64,000 bases of DNA from CAYRWR01 sp964428015 (GTDB lineage Bacteria > Spirochaetota > Brevinematia > Brevinematales > CAYRWR01). Positions 16,347-25,213 of this stretch are shown piece by piece; the stretch's first letter is position 1, and every line of letters begins with the position of its first letter. The notes under the pieces are model-generated. The model was not told the origin of the DNA, ran no database searches, and worked only from the letters and a program-made list of their open reading frames with translations. Position numbers and translations under genes: made by a program. The stretch spans positions 1-64,000 of the forward strand of contig CAYRWR010000009.1 in NCBI GenBank assembly GCA_964428015.1, written 5' to 3'.

Positions 16347-17512
16347 ACCTCAGGTTTGGCAGGCATACGATGCCAGTCAAATTCTTTCAAATAAGGATCA
16401 GCCTCAAAATTCCTTTTTATCATGGCCATATTGTCGGATCCATAACGTTCCAGAATAGCATTCATAATGGGGATAGTCACCACATGCTCTATCACCACTC
16501 CAGCCGCGCCTAAAGCTACCACATCACTGCGCTCTTTTACAGCTTTTACTGCTGTCTTGGCATGGATATCCACGGTATCCAGAGGAGAAGTCAGGCTGGA
16601 CAGGGGTTTCTTAGCGGTGCGAAAGACTATAGGAGTGCCGGTAGTCACCCCTCCCTCAAAGCCGCCGCAGCGGTTGGTCTTGCGGTAGTATCTTTTCTGT
16701 TGATCCAGATAAATTTCATCATGGGCGATTTTGCCCCGGATATGTCCCAGGTCAAATCCCCGGCCGAATTCAATTCCTTTCATTGCCTGAATAGCCAGAA
16801 CAGCTCCTGCAATCTGGCCCTCCAGCTTTTGTCTGAAATCCTGGTAACTGCCCAGAAATGGAGGAACAGGGTAAATCACGGTCTCAATTATTCCCCCCAG
16901 TGTGTCTCCTTCTTCCTGGCAATTATCAATCAGCTTTCTTATTTCTGCGGCTTGTTTTTCATCACAGGCAGCTCTGAGATCTGATTTTTCCGCCTTTTCC
17001 CAGATGTCATCATAGGTCAACTTACTGGTATCTATCTCGATCTCGCCATAACGTACGACATGAGAAATAATCTGAATCCCAAATTGTTTCAGAAATAATT
17101 TAGCCACTGCTCCGGCACAGACCCGGGCTGTTGTCTCACGAGCCGAAGCTCTCTCCAGCACATTACGGATATCATCAAACATTTCATATTTATATGCCCC
17201 CAGCAGGTCCACATGACCAGGTCGGGGATTATGAATGGGCTCTTTGGGCTTATCCAGCCAGTTTTTCCAGTCATCATTCCAGACTATCATAGTGATGGGT
17301 GCACCAATAGTGAGCCCTTCCCGGACTCCGGAAATAATATCTACCGTGTCTGTTTCTATTTTCATACGGTCACCACGGCCGTATCCACCCTGCCGCCGGT
17401 TCAGTTCCTTGTTAATAAAAGCTTCATCTATTTCCAGACCGGCAGGAATTCCCCGCATGGTTACTGTCATTCCTTTTCCGTGGGACTCACCGGAAGTAAT
17501 ATACTCGACCAT
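16343..17512 (-). CDS. aroC: Chorismate synthase
   Basis: 389 residues, the usual length for the bacterial enzyme, which converts EPSP to chorismate in an FMN-dependent step ending the shikimate pathway. Signatures include TSGESHGKGMTVTMRGIPAG at the N-terminus, RRQGGYGRGDRM, RASARETTARVCAGAVAK and the C-terminal RSDVVALGAAGVV. GAGGAG lies six bases before the ATG. It is second-neighbour to thiL and overlaps the metallopeptidase-like gene. Confidence 0.97.
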   Translation of the reverse strand: MVEYITSGESHGKGMTVTMRGIPAGLEIDEAFINKELNRRQGGYGRGDRMKIETDTVDIISGVREGLTIGAPITMIVWNDDWKNWLDKPKEPIHNPRPGHVDLLGAYKYEMFDDIRNVLERASARETTARVCAGAVAKLFLKQFGIQIISHVVRYGEIEIDTSKLTYDDIWEKAEKSDLRAACDEKQAAEIRKLIDNCQEEGDTLGGIIETVIYPVPPFLGSYQDFRQKLEGQIAGAVLAIQAMKGIEFGRGFDLGHIRGKIAHDEIYLDQQKRYYRKTNRCGGFEGGVTTGTPIVFRTAKKPLSSLTSPLDTVDIHAKTAVKAVKERSDVVALGAAGVVIEHVVTIPIMNAILERYGSDNMAMIKRNFEADPYLKEFDWHRMPAKPEV

Positions 17513-17526
17513 TTCGTTCTCCTCTG

Positions 17527-18495
17527 CTATTGTTCAAAATGCTGAAATTTTCGTATTGCTTTTTCTACATCCTGTATCTCGTCATTATAACGTATCTCAT
17601 ACCCGGCTTCAGTAATACGTCCAACCGGAGTCAACTGAACACCTGTTGCTTCAAAAATATGCCCCGTGTCCAGACTATCAGGACTGGTCAGAATTAATTC
17701 ATAATCCTCACCACCATTCAGAGCCTGGTCATAAAAATACCTGGGATTCTGATCCAAAGATGCTCCTATTGCCTGTCGGGATAGAGGCAGCTGATCCCAC
17801 TCCAGAAAAAATCCTTTTCCAGATACATTTACCATTTTTAAAAGATCATCCCCCAACCCATCGCTTATATCTATAGCGGCATGGATTTTGGCTGTCTCAC
17901 ATAAATATTTCATTAATTCCACCCGGGGTGTGGGTGAATAGTGTCTTGCCAGGAAATATTCTTTATCAGAAACAGGGTAACTCAGCTTATCCAGGATTAT
18001 GGAAAGCCCTATGCCACTATCTCCTAAGGTACCCGACACATAGATAAAATCGCCTACGCGGGCCTGAGACCTTAATACAGGATGCCGGAACAAACTACCC
18101 AGTAATGATACAGATATGAATAAAGCTGATGAAGCAACGGTATCCCCACCAATGATATCTATGGCATATTCTGCGCAGGCAGATTTAAATCCATCAATGA
18201 GCTGATTCACAGCTATCCGGTCAAGATCCTCAGGTAATCCCAAAGTGAGAAGTGCGTGTTCAGGGTATCCTCCCATAGCTGCCAGATCACTAATATTTAT
18301 CATCATACTTTTATAGGCCACATCTGCCAGGTCTGATTTTTCACGGAGAAAGTGAGTCCCATCAACCATGGCATCAGTACACCATAAACGCCCGTGTTCT
18401 ACCAAAGCACAGTCATCACCAATTCCAATTACATTTTTATTTTGTTGTGGAATCTGCTGCTGTATCTCCCGGATGAATTGAAATTCATTAATCAT
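17527..18495 (-). CDS. thiL: Thiamine-monophosphate kinase
   Basis: 322 residues. ThiL phosphorylates thiamine monophosphate to thiamine diphosphate with ATP. The PurM-like fold shows IGIGDDCALVE, TDAMVDGTHF, INISDLAAMGG, IIGGDTVASS and ISDGLGDDLLKM, which hold the ATP- and Mg-binding acids. It starts directly at the stop of the KtrA-like gene (no spacer) and ends 14 bases before aroC. Confidence 0.93.
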   Translation of the reverse strand: MINEFQFIREIQQQIPQQNKNVIGIGDDCALVEHGRLWCTDAMVDGTHFLREKSDLADVAYKSMMINISDLAAMGGYPEHALLTLGLPEDLDRIAVNQLIDGFKSACAEYAIDIIGGDTVASSALFISVSLLGSLFRHPVLRSQARVGDFIYVSGTLGDSGIGLSIILDKLSYPVSDKEYFLARHYSPTPRVELMKYLCETAKIHAAIDISDGLGDDLLKMVNVSGKGFFLEWDQLPLSRQAIGASLDQNPRYFYDQALNGGEDYELILTSPDSLDTGHIFEATGVQLTPVGRITEAGYEIRYNDEIQDVEKAIRKFQHFEQ

Positions 18496-19224
18496 TTATT
18501 TGCCTCGCAAGGCTGCATTCAAGCGCCTTATATCATCAGTCCTTCCGATGATAATGAGAATATCCCCTTCGCGTAAGGATTCATTGGGATCAGGGACTTC
18601 ATCTATCTCAAAATCATTCACATTCTGAAACTGGTCATCCAGTCTTACTATCTGGTTTTTAATTGCTACAACGTTAACCCTGTATTTACGTCTGAGATTG
18701 AGGTCTTTAAGCGTCTTACCGGCAATAGTCGTACTTACTTTGATTTCTACAATGGCGTGGTCCTTCCAGATCTGGTCATAAGAAATGACAAATCCTCCCT
18801 GTCCTACCAGACGGCGGGCCAGTTTTCTACCGGTTTCCACTTCCGGTTCGATGATTTCATTCACACCGATGAGCCGTAAAATCTGAGCGTGTTCTTCCGT
18901 ATTGGCTCGTGCCACCACTCTGGGTATTTTAAAATTCTTCATCAATAGTGTAGTCAGAATGCTGGCTATCATGTCAACACCAATACAGACTATAACACAG
19001 TCTACACTATCCACCCCAGCTTGTTTCAGTGCATCTTCATTGGTGGAGTCCAGTACAAAAGGAAAAACAGGACGGTCTTTGATTTTATCAATAAGATCTT
19101 TATCCTTGTCAATGACCATAACCTCAGCTCCCTCTTCAATAAGAGAAAGAGCAACGTTATATCCAAATATGCCCATGCCGATCACAGCGTATTGCGTTTT
19201 TTTATCGATGACATCCATTGCCAT
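18496..19224 (-). CDS. KtrA/TrkA-type potassium-channel regulatory subunit
   Basis: 242 residues with an RCK N-terminal nucleotide-binding domain (YAVIGMGIFGYNVALSLIEEGAEVMVIDKD, a GxGxxG Rossmann motif) and an RCK C-terminal domain ending at EGDILIIIGRTDDIRRLN. Such subunits gate KtrB/TrkH-type K+ transporters in response to NAD or ATP. No membrane partner gene is adjacent. ATG 19224 is preferred because the ATG at 19239 precedes and overlaps the GAGGTGG box. A TATAAT lies at 19253-19258 on the minus strand. Confidence 0.9.
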   Translation of the reverse strand: MAMDVIDKKTQYAVIGMGIFGYNVALSLIEEGAEVMVIDKDKDLIDKIKDRPVFPFVLDSTNEDALKQAGVDSVDCVIVCIGVDMIASILTTLLMKNFKIPRVVARANTEEHAQILRLIGVNEIIEPEVETGRKLARRLVGQGGFVISYDQIWKDHAIVEIKVSTTIAGKTLKDLNLRRKYRVNVVAIKNQIVRLDDQFQNVNDFEIDEVPDPNESLREGDILIIIGRTDDIRRLNAALRGK

Positions 19225-19312
19225 GGACTTCCACCTCATGTATATGTCTTATATTATACAATATACCGCTGAAAAAGAAAAGTATATCTTTGGCTTGAAA
19301 GTGCAATGAAAA

Positions 19313-19328
19313 TTCACTTATAAGTGAA
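19313..19328. promoter_or_regulatory. Perfect 16-base palindrome between ktrA-like gene and tRNA-Tyr
   Basis: TTCACTTATAAGTGAA, fully self-complementary. It lies immediately upstream of the tRNA promoter and about 55 bases upstream of the divergent KtrA-like promoter, so it could be a shared operator. No T-run follows on either strand. Confidence 0.4.
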
Positions 19329-19332
19329 AAAA

Positions 19333-19361
19333 TTGACAAACTATCCAATAGCCGTTAGAAT
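19333..19361 (+). promoter_or_regulatory. tRNA-Tyr promoter
   Basis: TTGACA (19333-19338), a 17-base spacer and TAGAAT (19356-19361), starting transcription about seven bases before the mature tRNA. Confidence 0.85.
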
Positions 19362-19374
19362 ATGAGACTCTTAT

Positions 19375-19456
19375 GGAGGGGTACCCGAGTGGCCAAAGGG
19401 GGCAGACTGTAAATCTGCTAGCAACGCTTACGGTGGTTCGAATCCACCCCCCTCCA
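19375..19456 (+). tRNA. tRNA-Tyr (GTA)
   Basis: 82 bases fold as a class II tRNA. The acceptor stem GGAGGGG pairs with CCCCTCC before discriminator A. The anticodon arm CAGA-CTGTAAA-TCTG gives anticodon GTA, reading Tyr codons. The long variable arm (CTAGCAACGCTTACG region) is typical of bacterial tRNA-Tyr. The T arm is GGTGG-TTCGAAT-CCACC. The CCA end is not encoded. It is a single-gene unit with its own promoter and terminator. Confidence 0.97.
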
Positions 19457-19462
19457 CAACCC

Positions 19463-19497
19463 AAAAGAGCCGGTTCAATAAACCGGCTCTTTTTTAT
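19463..19497 (+). terminator. Terminator after tRNA-Tyr
   Basis: AAAAGAGCCGGTT, loop CAATA, AACCGGCTCTTTT and further Ts: a 13-base perfect stem with a T-run, a strong intrinsic terminator. Confidence 0.95.
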
Positions 19498-19604
19498 TAA
19501 AATAATCATTCAGCAGCCTATTTCATACTGGAAATGTTACGAACCCTTACCAATGTTTCCGGCTTCGTGCATTCATATCCTAATTTCCGACTTTTACTTT
19601 ATCA

Positions 19605-19613
19605 TGCTATAAT
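19605..19613 (+). promoter_or_regulatory. Extended -10 promoter of the ABC exporter gene
   Basis: TGC-TATAAT (19605-19613) is a perfect extended -10 box. Only TTCCGA stands 17 bases upstream as a weak -35. It lies 20 bases before the ABC gene's ATG. Confidence 0.65.
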
Positions 19614-19633
19614 AAACGGCAAAAGGAGTTGTT

Positions 19634-21370
19634 ATGGAACCGCAGGTTAAAAAAGGAAATTCTCTAAGGGTTTTAAAACTTGCCTCTGAATTTAAGCTTC
19701 CCTTATTCTTTGCTGTATTTTTTGCGTTAACCTATGTCGCGGGACAAATACTGGGGATAACCTTTATTGGCCAATTCTTTTCAGATACCTTAATCGGGAA
19801 AGAGTTTGAAAAAGTAAATATCGTCACCATTCTCACATTATTAGGTGCTGGCTTGCTCTGGGCAGGTTCCCATTATTTTTCCTATCTTTCCTCCAACACT
19901 ATGGCTGTCAAAGTTATTCATAAACTCCGGGGACAGGTTTTTAATAAACTGATTGATCTGCCTATTCCTTATTACAAAAAAAATGATTCCGGTGAAATAA
20001 TGTCCCGCATCCTGAATGATATTTCAGTGATCGAAGTATTTCTGATGACCATTATCGTGGAATTGATAGCTCAACCCCTCACAGTAGTGGCTGTTATCAT
20101 TGTAATGTTTACTATCAATGTAAAACTGACCCTGTACCTCATGGCAGTAGCGCCGGTGTTGGTATTAGTATTGGGTGGGATAGGTTCCATCGTACAAAAT
20201 CTCAGTCATAAAGTCCAGAAGAATATTTCCAGTATCACTTCTCGTATACAGGAGACTGTCAATGGCATTGAAGTGATAAAAGGATTTGGTGCTGATGAAG
20301 ATACCAGAAGAAAATTTACGGAAGCCAATGATCATCATCTGAGTTCCGTGCGTAAAGAATTAAAGATTCGGCTTTTGGGTACACCTTCCAGTGAATTTTT
20401 GGGTGTAGTGGCTATCATCGTGATCCTGATATTGGGTGCTTTGGCTGTTTCTCACAAAATGGCTAGTGCCGGCGACATTACCAGTTTTCTTATGTTTGCC
20501 CTCATTCTTTCCCAGCCACTTTCCAAAATTGGCGAAATTTCCATGATAATAAAAAAGCTTTCCCCTGCCGCCGGCAGGATTTTTGAAATCATCGATTCTG
20601 AAGAAAAAGAGGATTTCTCCAAACCTGAAATTGGAAAGTTGACCGGTCAAATTACCTTTGAAAAAGTAAATTTTGATTATGATAAGAGCCGCAGGATACT
20701 CCAGGATATCAATCTGGATATTCAGCCCGGTGAAACTGTAGCCATAGTCGGTCCCAGCGGCGCCGGAAAATCTACTTTAGTATCCATGGTCCCTCATTTC
20801 TATCACCCTACGTCCGGGCGTTTACTGTTGGATAAAAAAGACCTGGTCCAATATAATCCTCTTTCTGTGCGCCGTCAGCTCTCTCTGGTTACCCAGGGTT
20901 CTATTTTATTTTCCGGTAGTATTGAAGAAAACATCAGATTGTCAAAAATGGACGCCACTATGGATCAGGTCATAGAAGCCTGTAAAGTTTCAAATATACA
21001 TGATTTTATTGAATCATTACCTGAGGGGTACCAAACTCAGATTGGTGAACGAGGGGTTAAACTTTCCGGTGGACAAAGACAAAGAGTAGTATTAGCCAGA
21101 GCCATTCTACGTAAACCTGCTATTTTAATTCTGGATGAAGCCACCAGCAGTCTGGATGCAGAATCTGAAAAACTCATCGCTCAATCCATGGATAAAATAC
21201 TGGGAAAGCAGACCACCCTGATCATTACCCATAAACTGTCTACAATTTCACATGCCGACAAAATCGTGGTTATTGAAAATGGGTCTATCAGTGAAATTGG
21301 TACTCATCAACAGCTATTAAACCAAAGTGGAATATACCAGCGTCTTTACCGTATCCAGGTAGACGTTTAA
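19634..21370 (+). CDS. ABC transporter, fused permease and ATPase (MsbA-like)
   Basis: 578 residues, a half-transporter that works as a homodimer. Residues 20-320 hold six membrane helices. The ATPase domain (about 340-575) is complete: Walker A GPSGAGKST, Q-loop VTQG, signature LSGGQRQR, Walker B ILILDEATSSLD and H-loop ITHKLST. The overall type is that of MsbA and multidrug/lipid exporters; the substrate cannot be read from sequence. AGGAG stands five bases before the ATG. It is monocistronic, followed after 107 bases by the promoter of the ParB-like gene. Confidence 0.92.
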   Translation: MEPQVKKGNSLRVLKLASEFKLPLFFAVFFALTYVAGQILGITFIGQFFSDTLIGKEFEKVNIVTILTLLGAGLLWAGSHYFSYLSSNTMAVKVIHKLRGQVFNKLIDLPIPYYKKNDSGEIMSRILNDISVIEVFLMTIIVELIAQPLTVVAVIIVMFTINVKLTLYLMAVAPVLVLVLGGIGSIVQNLSHKVQKNISSITSRIQETVNGIEVIKGFGADEDTRRKFTEANDHHLSSVRKELKIRLLGTPSSEFLGVVAIIVILILGALAVSHKMASAGDITSFLMFALILSQPLSKIGEISMIIKKLSPAAGRIFEIIDSEEKEDFSKPEIGKLTGQITFEKVNFDYDKSRRILQDINLDIQPGETVAIVGPSGAGKSTLVSMVPHFYHPTSGRLLLDKKDLVQYNPLSVRRQLSLVTQGSILFSGSIEENIRLSKMDATMDQVIEACKVSNIHDFIESLPEGYQTQIGERGVKLSGGQRQRVVLARAILRKPAILILDEATSSLDAESEKLIAQSMDKILGKQTTLIITHKLSTISHADKIVVIENGSISEIGTHQQLLNQSGIYQRLYRIQVDV

Positions 21371-21415
21371 CGCTATTTTCATTCCTCTTATTCTATTTAA
21401 TTTACCGGCATGGAA

Positions 21416-21444
21416 TTGATTTTTTTTAATAGTATACTTATACT
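21416..21444 (+). promoter_or_regulatory. Promoter of the ParB-like operon
   Basis: TTGATT (21416-21421), a 17-base spacer and TATACT (21439-21444), followed by GAGG and the ATG at 21478. Confidence 0.7.
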
Positions 21445-21477
21445 TATGTAAATAATTCAGCTGTTTAGAGGCAATGG

Positions 21478-21858
21478 ATGTTACTGAAAATCAAAGATAT
21501 TAAAGTCAGCAAGAAACGCATTCGCCAGGATGTAGGTGATCTTACCACTCTTAAAAAAAGCCTGAAAAAACACGGTCTGTTGAATCCTATTAGTGTCAAT
21601 CCCAAAGGTGATCTTATAGCAGGTTTCCGCAGATTGCAGGCAGTAAAAGAATTGGGGTGGACGGAAATTGAAGCAACTGTAGTAAACCCGGCATCTGATA
21701 TCGATCTTCTTGAAATGGAAATGGAAGAGAACATTGTCCGCAAAGAATTTTCTCAGACTGAACTCTTGGAAGGTCTAAAAAGAAAAAAGCAGCTGGTGTC
21801 TCCAAATATCTTCATTAGAATCTGGAATTTTATTAAAAGGATATTTGGTATTAAATAA
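21478..21858 (+). CDS. ParB/Sulfiredoxin-fold nuclease-like domain protein
   Basis: 126 residues. Residues 1-95 resemble the N-terminal CTPase-type domain of ParB: DLTTLKKSLKKHGLLNPISV, then GDLIAGFRRLQAVKELGW in place of the usual xAGERRLxAxxxxG, and MEENIVRKEFSQTE. The helix-turn-helix and dimerisation domains of true ParB are absent. The C-terminus (SPNIFIRIWNFIKRIFGIK) is a basic amphipathic helix that could contact membrane. No parA is adjacent, so it is not an obvious partition protein. It heads an operon with the metallopeptidase, Nudix and endonuclease IV-like genes. Confidence 0.8.
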   Translation: MLLKIKDIKVSKKRIRQDVGDLTTLKKSLKKHGLLNPISVNPKGDLIAGFRRLQAVKELGWTEIEATVVNPASDIDLLEMEMEENIVRKEFSQTELLEGLKRKKQLVSPNIFIRIWNFIKRIFGIK

Positions 21859-21891
21859 ACTCCTGCCTAATCCACTCAAGGATAAATAATA

Positions 21892-23898
21892 ATGCGTGCT
21901 GGATCTTTTTTACCTTTTATTATTTTGCCTTTCTTCCTGTTTTTCTTCTCTTGTGATGAATTCCTCTTAAAAAAAACAGTTTCAGTAAATGCTATAAACG
22001 GACAGATACAATACGATGATCAGACACCCCGATTATGGGGTGAAGTAAATTATAAGATCAAAAACCCACAATCCAATCCCTTGAAAGAAATCTATCTGAT
22101 ATGTCACACACATGTGGAGATGGACTCTATCTCTTATAATAAAAAGCCAGCCCGTTTTGAAGTGGGTGAAGGTTTTGGAGACCGGGTATACCGGGTTTTT
22201 ATTCCCAGTTTATCTCCTCAAGAAAAGGCTGAATTATCTATTAAGTTTCATGTCAGCGGCCAATTCCAGGAAGAACGCCTTTTAATGAATAAAAATGAGG
22301 TATTTTTTGATGTGCGGAAGATCTGGCTACCGGTTCCATTTGCCGACCGCTTTGATTTTCCCTATGAATTAAGTATTACCACCCCTGATAGATTTTATTC
22401 CATTATGGGTGGTAAAAACCTGGAAGAAAAAGTAATCAATCATCTTCGTACCATTACCTGGAAATCAGAACTGGAAAGTGCGCTTTCCACCGGCACTTTA
22501 CTTATTTTACCATTTAATCGTACCCAATATAAAAACATTGACTATTTTAGTGATACTACTAACAATCAGGACCTCATACTCCAGTACAGCCGCTTTTCAA
22601 ACCGACTGCTAAAAAAGGCTTATTCAGCTTTACCCATAACACAATTCCATGTGGTAAAGAGGATGTATCCCTATTCTAAAATGCAGGAGATTATTGACGG
22701 AGAATATTTAGCCAATATGATACTGTTATCTCCGGAAATGTGTGATTATACTCCCATGATTACAACTGATACTCTCAGTCGTTCAGTCCTTCCTTTTGTA
22801 CCTAATACCTCAGAAGTCAAATTATTCGAAGTCATCGCGCATGAATTTAGTCATAGCCTGATTTCTACCCTTTTGCATTTTGAAGAAGATTATCATATCA
22901 GTATGGAAGCGTTGACTGAATTTACGGCCTGTTCCATTCTAAACAGTTGGGACCCGGTTTTTAAAGAAAAAATATTAGAAAGAAATCGGATACTATTAAT
23001 AAATCTGCAACTACAAAACGAACAAAAGAATAATATCTGGAAATACTTTTATCAAAGTAATTTACTAAATGCATGCTTCTGGTTAAAAGATGATATCTAT
23101 ATGGATTATATTCAGATACTAATAGAAAAGTACCGCTTTACTGAAATTCAATGGCCACAGTTAATTTCAACTGCTCAGGATTTAAATCGAGTTCTGATAA
23201 AAGATCAGGAGACCAATCAATCCCCTTTCTGGATAAATACTGTATTAATGGAAAATTGGGATAGAGATGAAATGTACAATCTTTCCCTTTCTTCTACAGA
23301 GGTGATGTTTACTAATCATAATGCTCCCACTTGGAAAAAAATTCAGCCCAGACGGAGTATAAAAATAAAGAATCACTTCCCATTTGATATAGATGCTATC
23401 CTAATTGTTTTTACTCCAACAAACACATATTCCAATCTAATCATACAGCAAAATGATGGCGAAACAAATATCCTGGTAGGCATGGATACTATCACGGTAT
23501 TATTGGAATCAAGATATAGTACCCTGGAAACACATCTGGCTGATAATCAATTGAATTTCGCAGATCATTCCTGGCTGGATCTGGTGAATGAAATTAATCA
23601 CTATTATAGAGATGAGACTCATAACACCCGTTTCCTGATAATAACACCGGAATGGTCTGAAGATATCCAAAAACAGGGTGATTCACGCTGGTTAAGCCTC
23701 AATGATGATCGCACACTAAGTCAGAACATCAGTCCACAGGTGTTTTTCCAATATGACAAAGTGTTTTTTGATAAAAAAGAATTTTACATAGAAGCTTACA
23801 AATGGATCAATAATCGTCCCTATTCTTATGTGGTTTTTAAAGGAAAAATTTTAAAAAACAAACTTCAAGTGGACGCGATTTTGGATCCAACTTTGTAA
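21892..23898 (+). CDS. Lipoprotein with gluzincin metallopeptidase motif
   Basis: 668 residues. A hydrophobic N-terminus ends in the lipobox FFSC (Cys21), so it is envelope-anchored. HEFSH at 317-321 is the HExxH zinc site and LTEFTA (Glu343), with nearby Glu339, resembles the downstream glutamate of M1-like gluzincins, though the spacing is not the standard 18. The region before it is beta-rich, as in the M1 N-terminal domain. Residues 500-668 are an unassigned beta-rich C-terminal region. It lies 33 bases after the ParB-like gene and 14 before the Nudix gene. The start has AAGGATA upstream. Confidence 0.68.
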   Translation: MRAGSFLPFIILPFFLFFFSCDEFLLKKTVSVNAINGQIQYDDQTPRLWGEVNYKIKNPQSNPLKEIYLICHTHVEMDSISYNKKPARFEVGEGFGDRVYRVFIPSLSPQEKAELSIKFHVSGQFQEERLLMNKNEVFFDVRKIWLPVPFADRFDFPYELSITTPDRFYSIMGGKNLEEKVINHLRTITWKSELESALSTGTLLILPFNRTQYKNIDYFSDTTNNQDLILQYSRFSNRLLKKAYSALPITQFHVVKRMYPYSKMQEIIDGEYLANMILLSPEMCDYTPMITTDTLSRSVLPFVPNTSEVKLFEVIAHEFSHSLISTLLHFEEDYHISMEALTEFTACSILNSWDPVFKEKILERNRILLINLQLQNEQKNNIWKYFYQSNLLNACFWLKDDIYMDYIQILIEKYRFTEIQWPQLISTAQDLNRVLIKDQETNQSPFWINTVLMENWDRDEMYNLSLSSTEVMFTNHNAPTWKKIQPRRSIKIKNHFPFDIDAILIVFTPTNTYSNLIIQQNDGETNILVGMDTITVLLESRYSTLETHLADNQLNFADHSWLDLVNEINHYYRDETHNTRFLIITPEWSEDIQKQGDSRWLSLNDDRTLSQNISPQVFFQYDKVFFDKKEFYIEAYKWINNRPYSYVVFKGKILKNKLQVDAILDPTL

Positions 23899-23912
23899 TT
23901 AAGGAGTCTGTT

Positions 23913-24335
23913 TTGAAAGAGATTAAAGTCAGGGTAGAAGCAATTATATTTAACAGCCAAAATGAATTGTTATTGGCAAATCATCAAAAGAATAACAACT
24001 CCTATTGGGTGCTCCCTGGAGGCGGTGTTGATTTCGGTGAAAGTATAGAAGAGGCTCTCAAACGTGAACTATCTGAAGAGTTGAATTTATCACACGTCGA
24101 AATACAACAATTGATGTATGCTGATGAATATATATCTGAAGATTTATCCCGTCATATTATCAAACTTGCTTATAAAGTTGAAGTACCTGAAGAAGACCTA
24201 GACACTATAAAAGTAGTGGCCAAAGAAGAAGCAATTAAGGAAATTCAATTTTTCTCAACACAAAAATTAAATCAGTCTGTAGAGACCTTTTATCCGGATA
24301 AAGCATTGTATAAGGAAATACTGGATATTGGATAA
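23913..24335 (+). CDS. Nudix hydrolase
   Basis: 140 residues with a Nudix box at 37-59: GGGVDFGESIEEALKRELSEE then LNL, matching Gx5Ex7REUxEE with Asn in place of the usual Gly. Such enzymes cleave nucleoside diphosphates linked to another group; the substrate is not predictable. The start is TTG at 23913, six bases after AAGGAG; no ATG lies nearby in frame. The gene ends overlapping the endonuclease IV-like gene by eight bases. Confidence 0.85.
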   Translation: MKEIKVRVEAIIFNSQNELLLANHQKNNNSYWVLPGGGVDFGESIEEALKRELSEELNLSHVEIQQLMYADEYISEDLSRHIIKLAYKVEVPEEDLDTIKVVAKEEAIKEIQFFSTQKLNQSVETFYPDKALYKEILDIG

Positions 24336-25164
24336 ACTTAATTTTCTTACTGCAGGGATACCTATCAGTACCCCTGGTAAGCGTACTATTCCTAATGGTC
24401 TGGATCGAATTCACACCCTGGGTTTACATGGTGTGGAATTGGAATATGTACGAGGTGTACATTATGATCCTGTCTCCTTGTCTTCTATCCGTGCCAAAGC
24501 ACTTGATTTAAACCTGATTTTGAGTGCCCATGCACCCTATTACATCAATCTCAATGCGTTAGAAAAAAACAAAATAGACAATAGTTACCGTTATATACTT
24601 GACACAGCCAGAGTCCTGGAAACTGTGGGGGGATATAGTCTGGTATTTCATGCCGGTTACTATCTAAAAGAAGATAAAAATGAAGTTTATTCTACTATTA
24701 GAAACCATCTTAAAAACATATTGTCTCAAATAAAAAAAGAATCTATCCGGGTTTGGATCCGTCCCGAGACTATGGGAAAACACTTCCAATTTGGTACAAT
24801 TCAAGAAATCATAGATCTCACTCATGACCTGGGTCATCCTGTCCTGCCCTGCCTGGATCTATCACACATTCATGCCAGGACAACAAATTTTAATAGTTAC
24901 AATGAATGGCACACTTTATTAAAAACTCTGGAAAAGGAATTAGGCCGTTATGCCCTGGATGAGATGCATATACACTATTCAGGAATACAGTATTCCCAGC
25001 AGGGAGAAATCCGGCATTTGATTCTACGCAAAAGTGACGCAAGGTATCGGGAGCTGTTACGAATTTTAAAAGATTTTGACTGTAAAGGAATTTTGGTCTG
25101 TGAATCCCCCAACGTGGAAGGGGATTGTCTGATGCTTAAAAAAATCTACGATTCAATGGAATAA
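24328..25164 (+). CDS. Endonuclease IV-like TIM-barrel protein
   Basis: 278 residues of the AP endonuclease 2 / xylose isomerase-like barrel. Metal-ligand candidates in order are His in LSAHAPYY, His in VFHAGYY, Glu in RPETMGK, Asp and His in CLDLSHIHAR, His in EMHIHYSG and Glu in VCESPN. The PETMGKxxQFGT stretch is close to the archaeal-type endonuclease IV. It would cut at abasic sites in DNA repair. The start is TTG 24328 inside the Nudix gene, so the two are coupled; the start is less certain because spacing to AAGGA is long. A bidirectional terminator follows at once. Confidence 0.78.
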   Translation: MDKLNFLTAGIPISTPGKRTIPNGLDRIHTLGLHGVELEYVRGVHYDPVSLSSIRAKALDLNLILSAHAPYYINLNALEKNKIDNSYRYILDTARVLETVGGYSLVFHAGYYLKEDKNEVYSTIRNHLKNILSQIKKESIRVWIRPETMGKHFQFGTIQEIIDLTHDLGHPVLPCLDLSHIHARTTNFNSYNEWHTLLKTLEKELGRYALDEMHIHYSGIQYSQQGEIRHLILRKSDARYRELLRILKDFDCKGILVCESPNVEGDCLMLKKIYDSME

Positions 25165-25195
25165 AAAAACCCGGGTTATACCCGGGTTTTTTTAT
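25163..25195. terminator. Bidirectional terminator between convergent operons
   Basis: AAAAAAACCCGGGT-TAT-ACCCGGGTTTTTTT: perfect stem with A/T tracts on both sides, serving the endonuclease IV-like gene on one strand and flaA on the other. Confidence 0.95.
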
Positions 25196-25213
25196 AAATG
25201 TTTTTCTTTAGTA

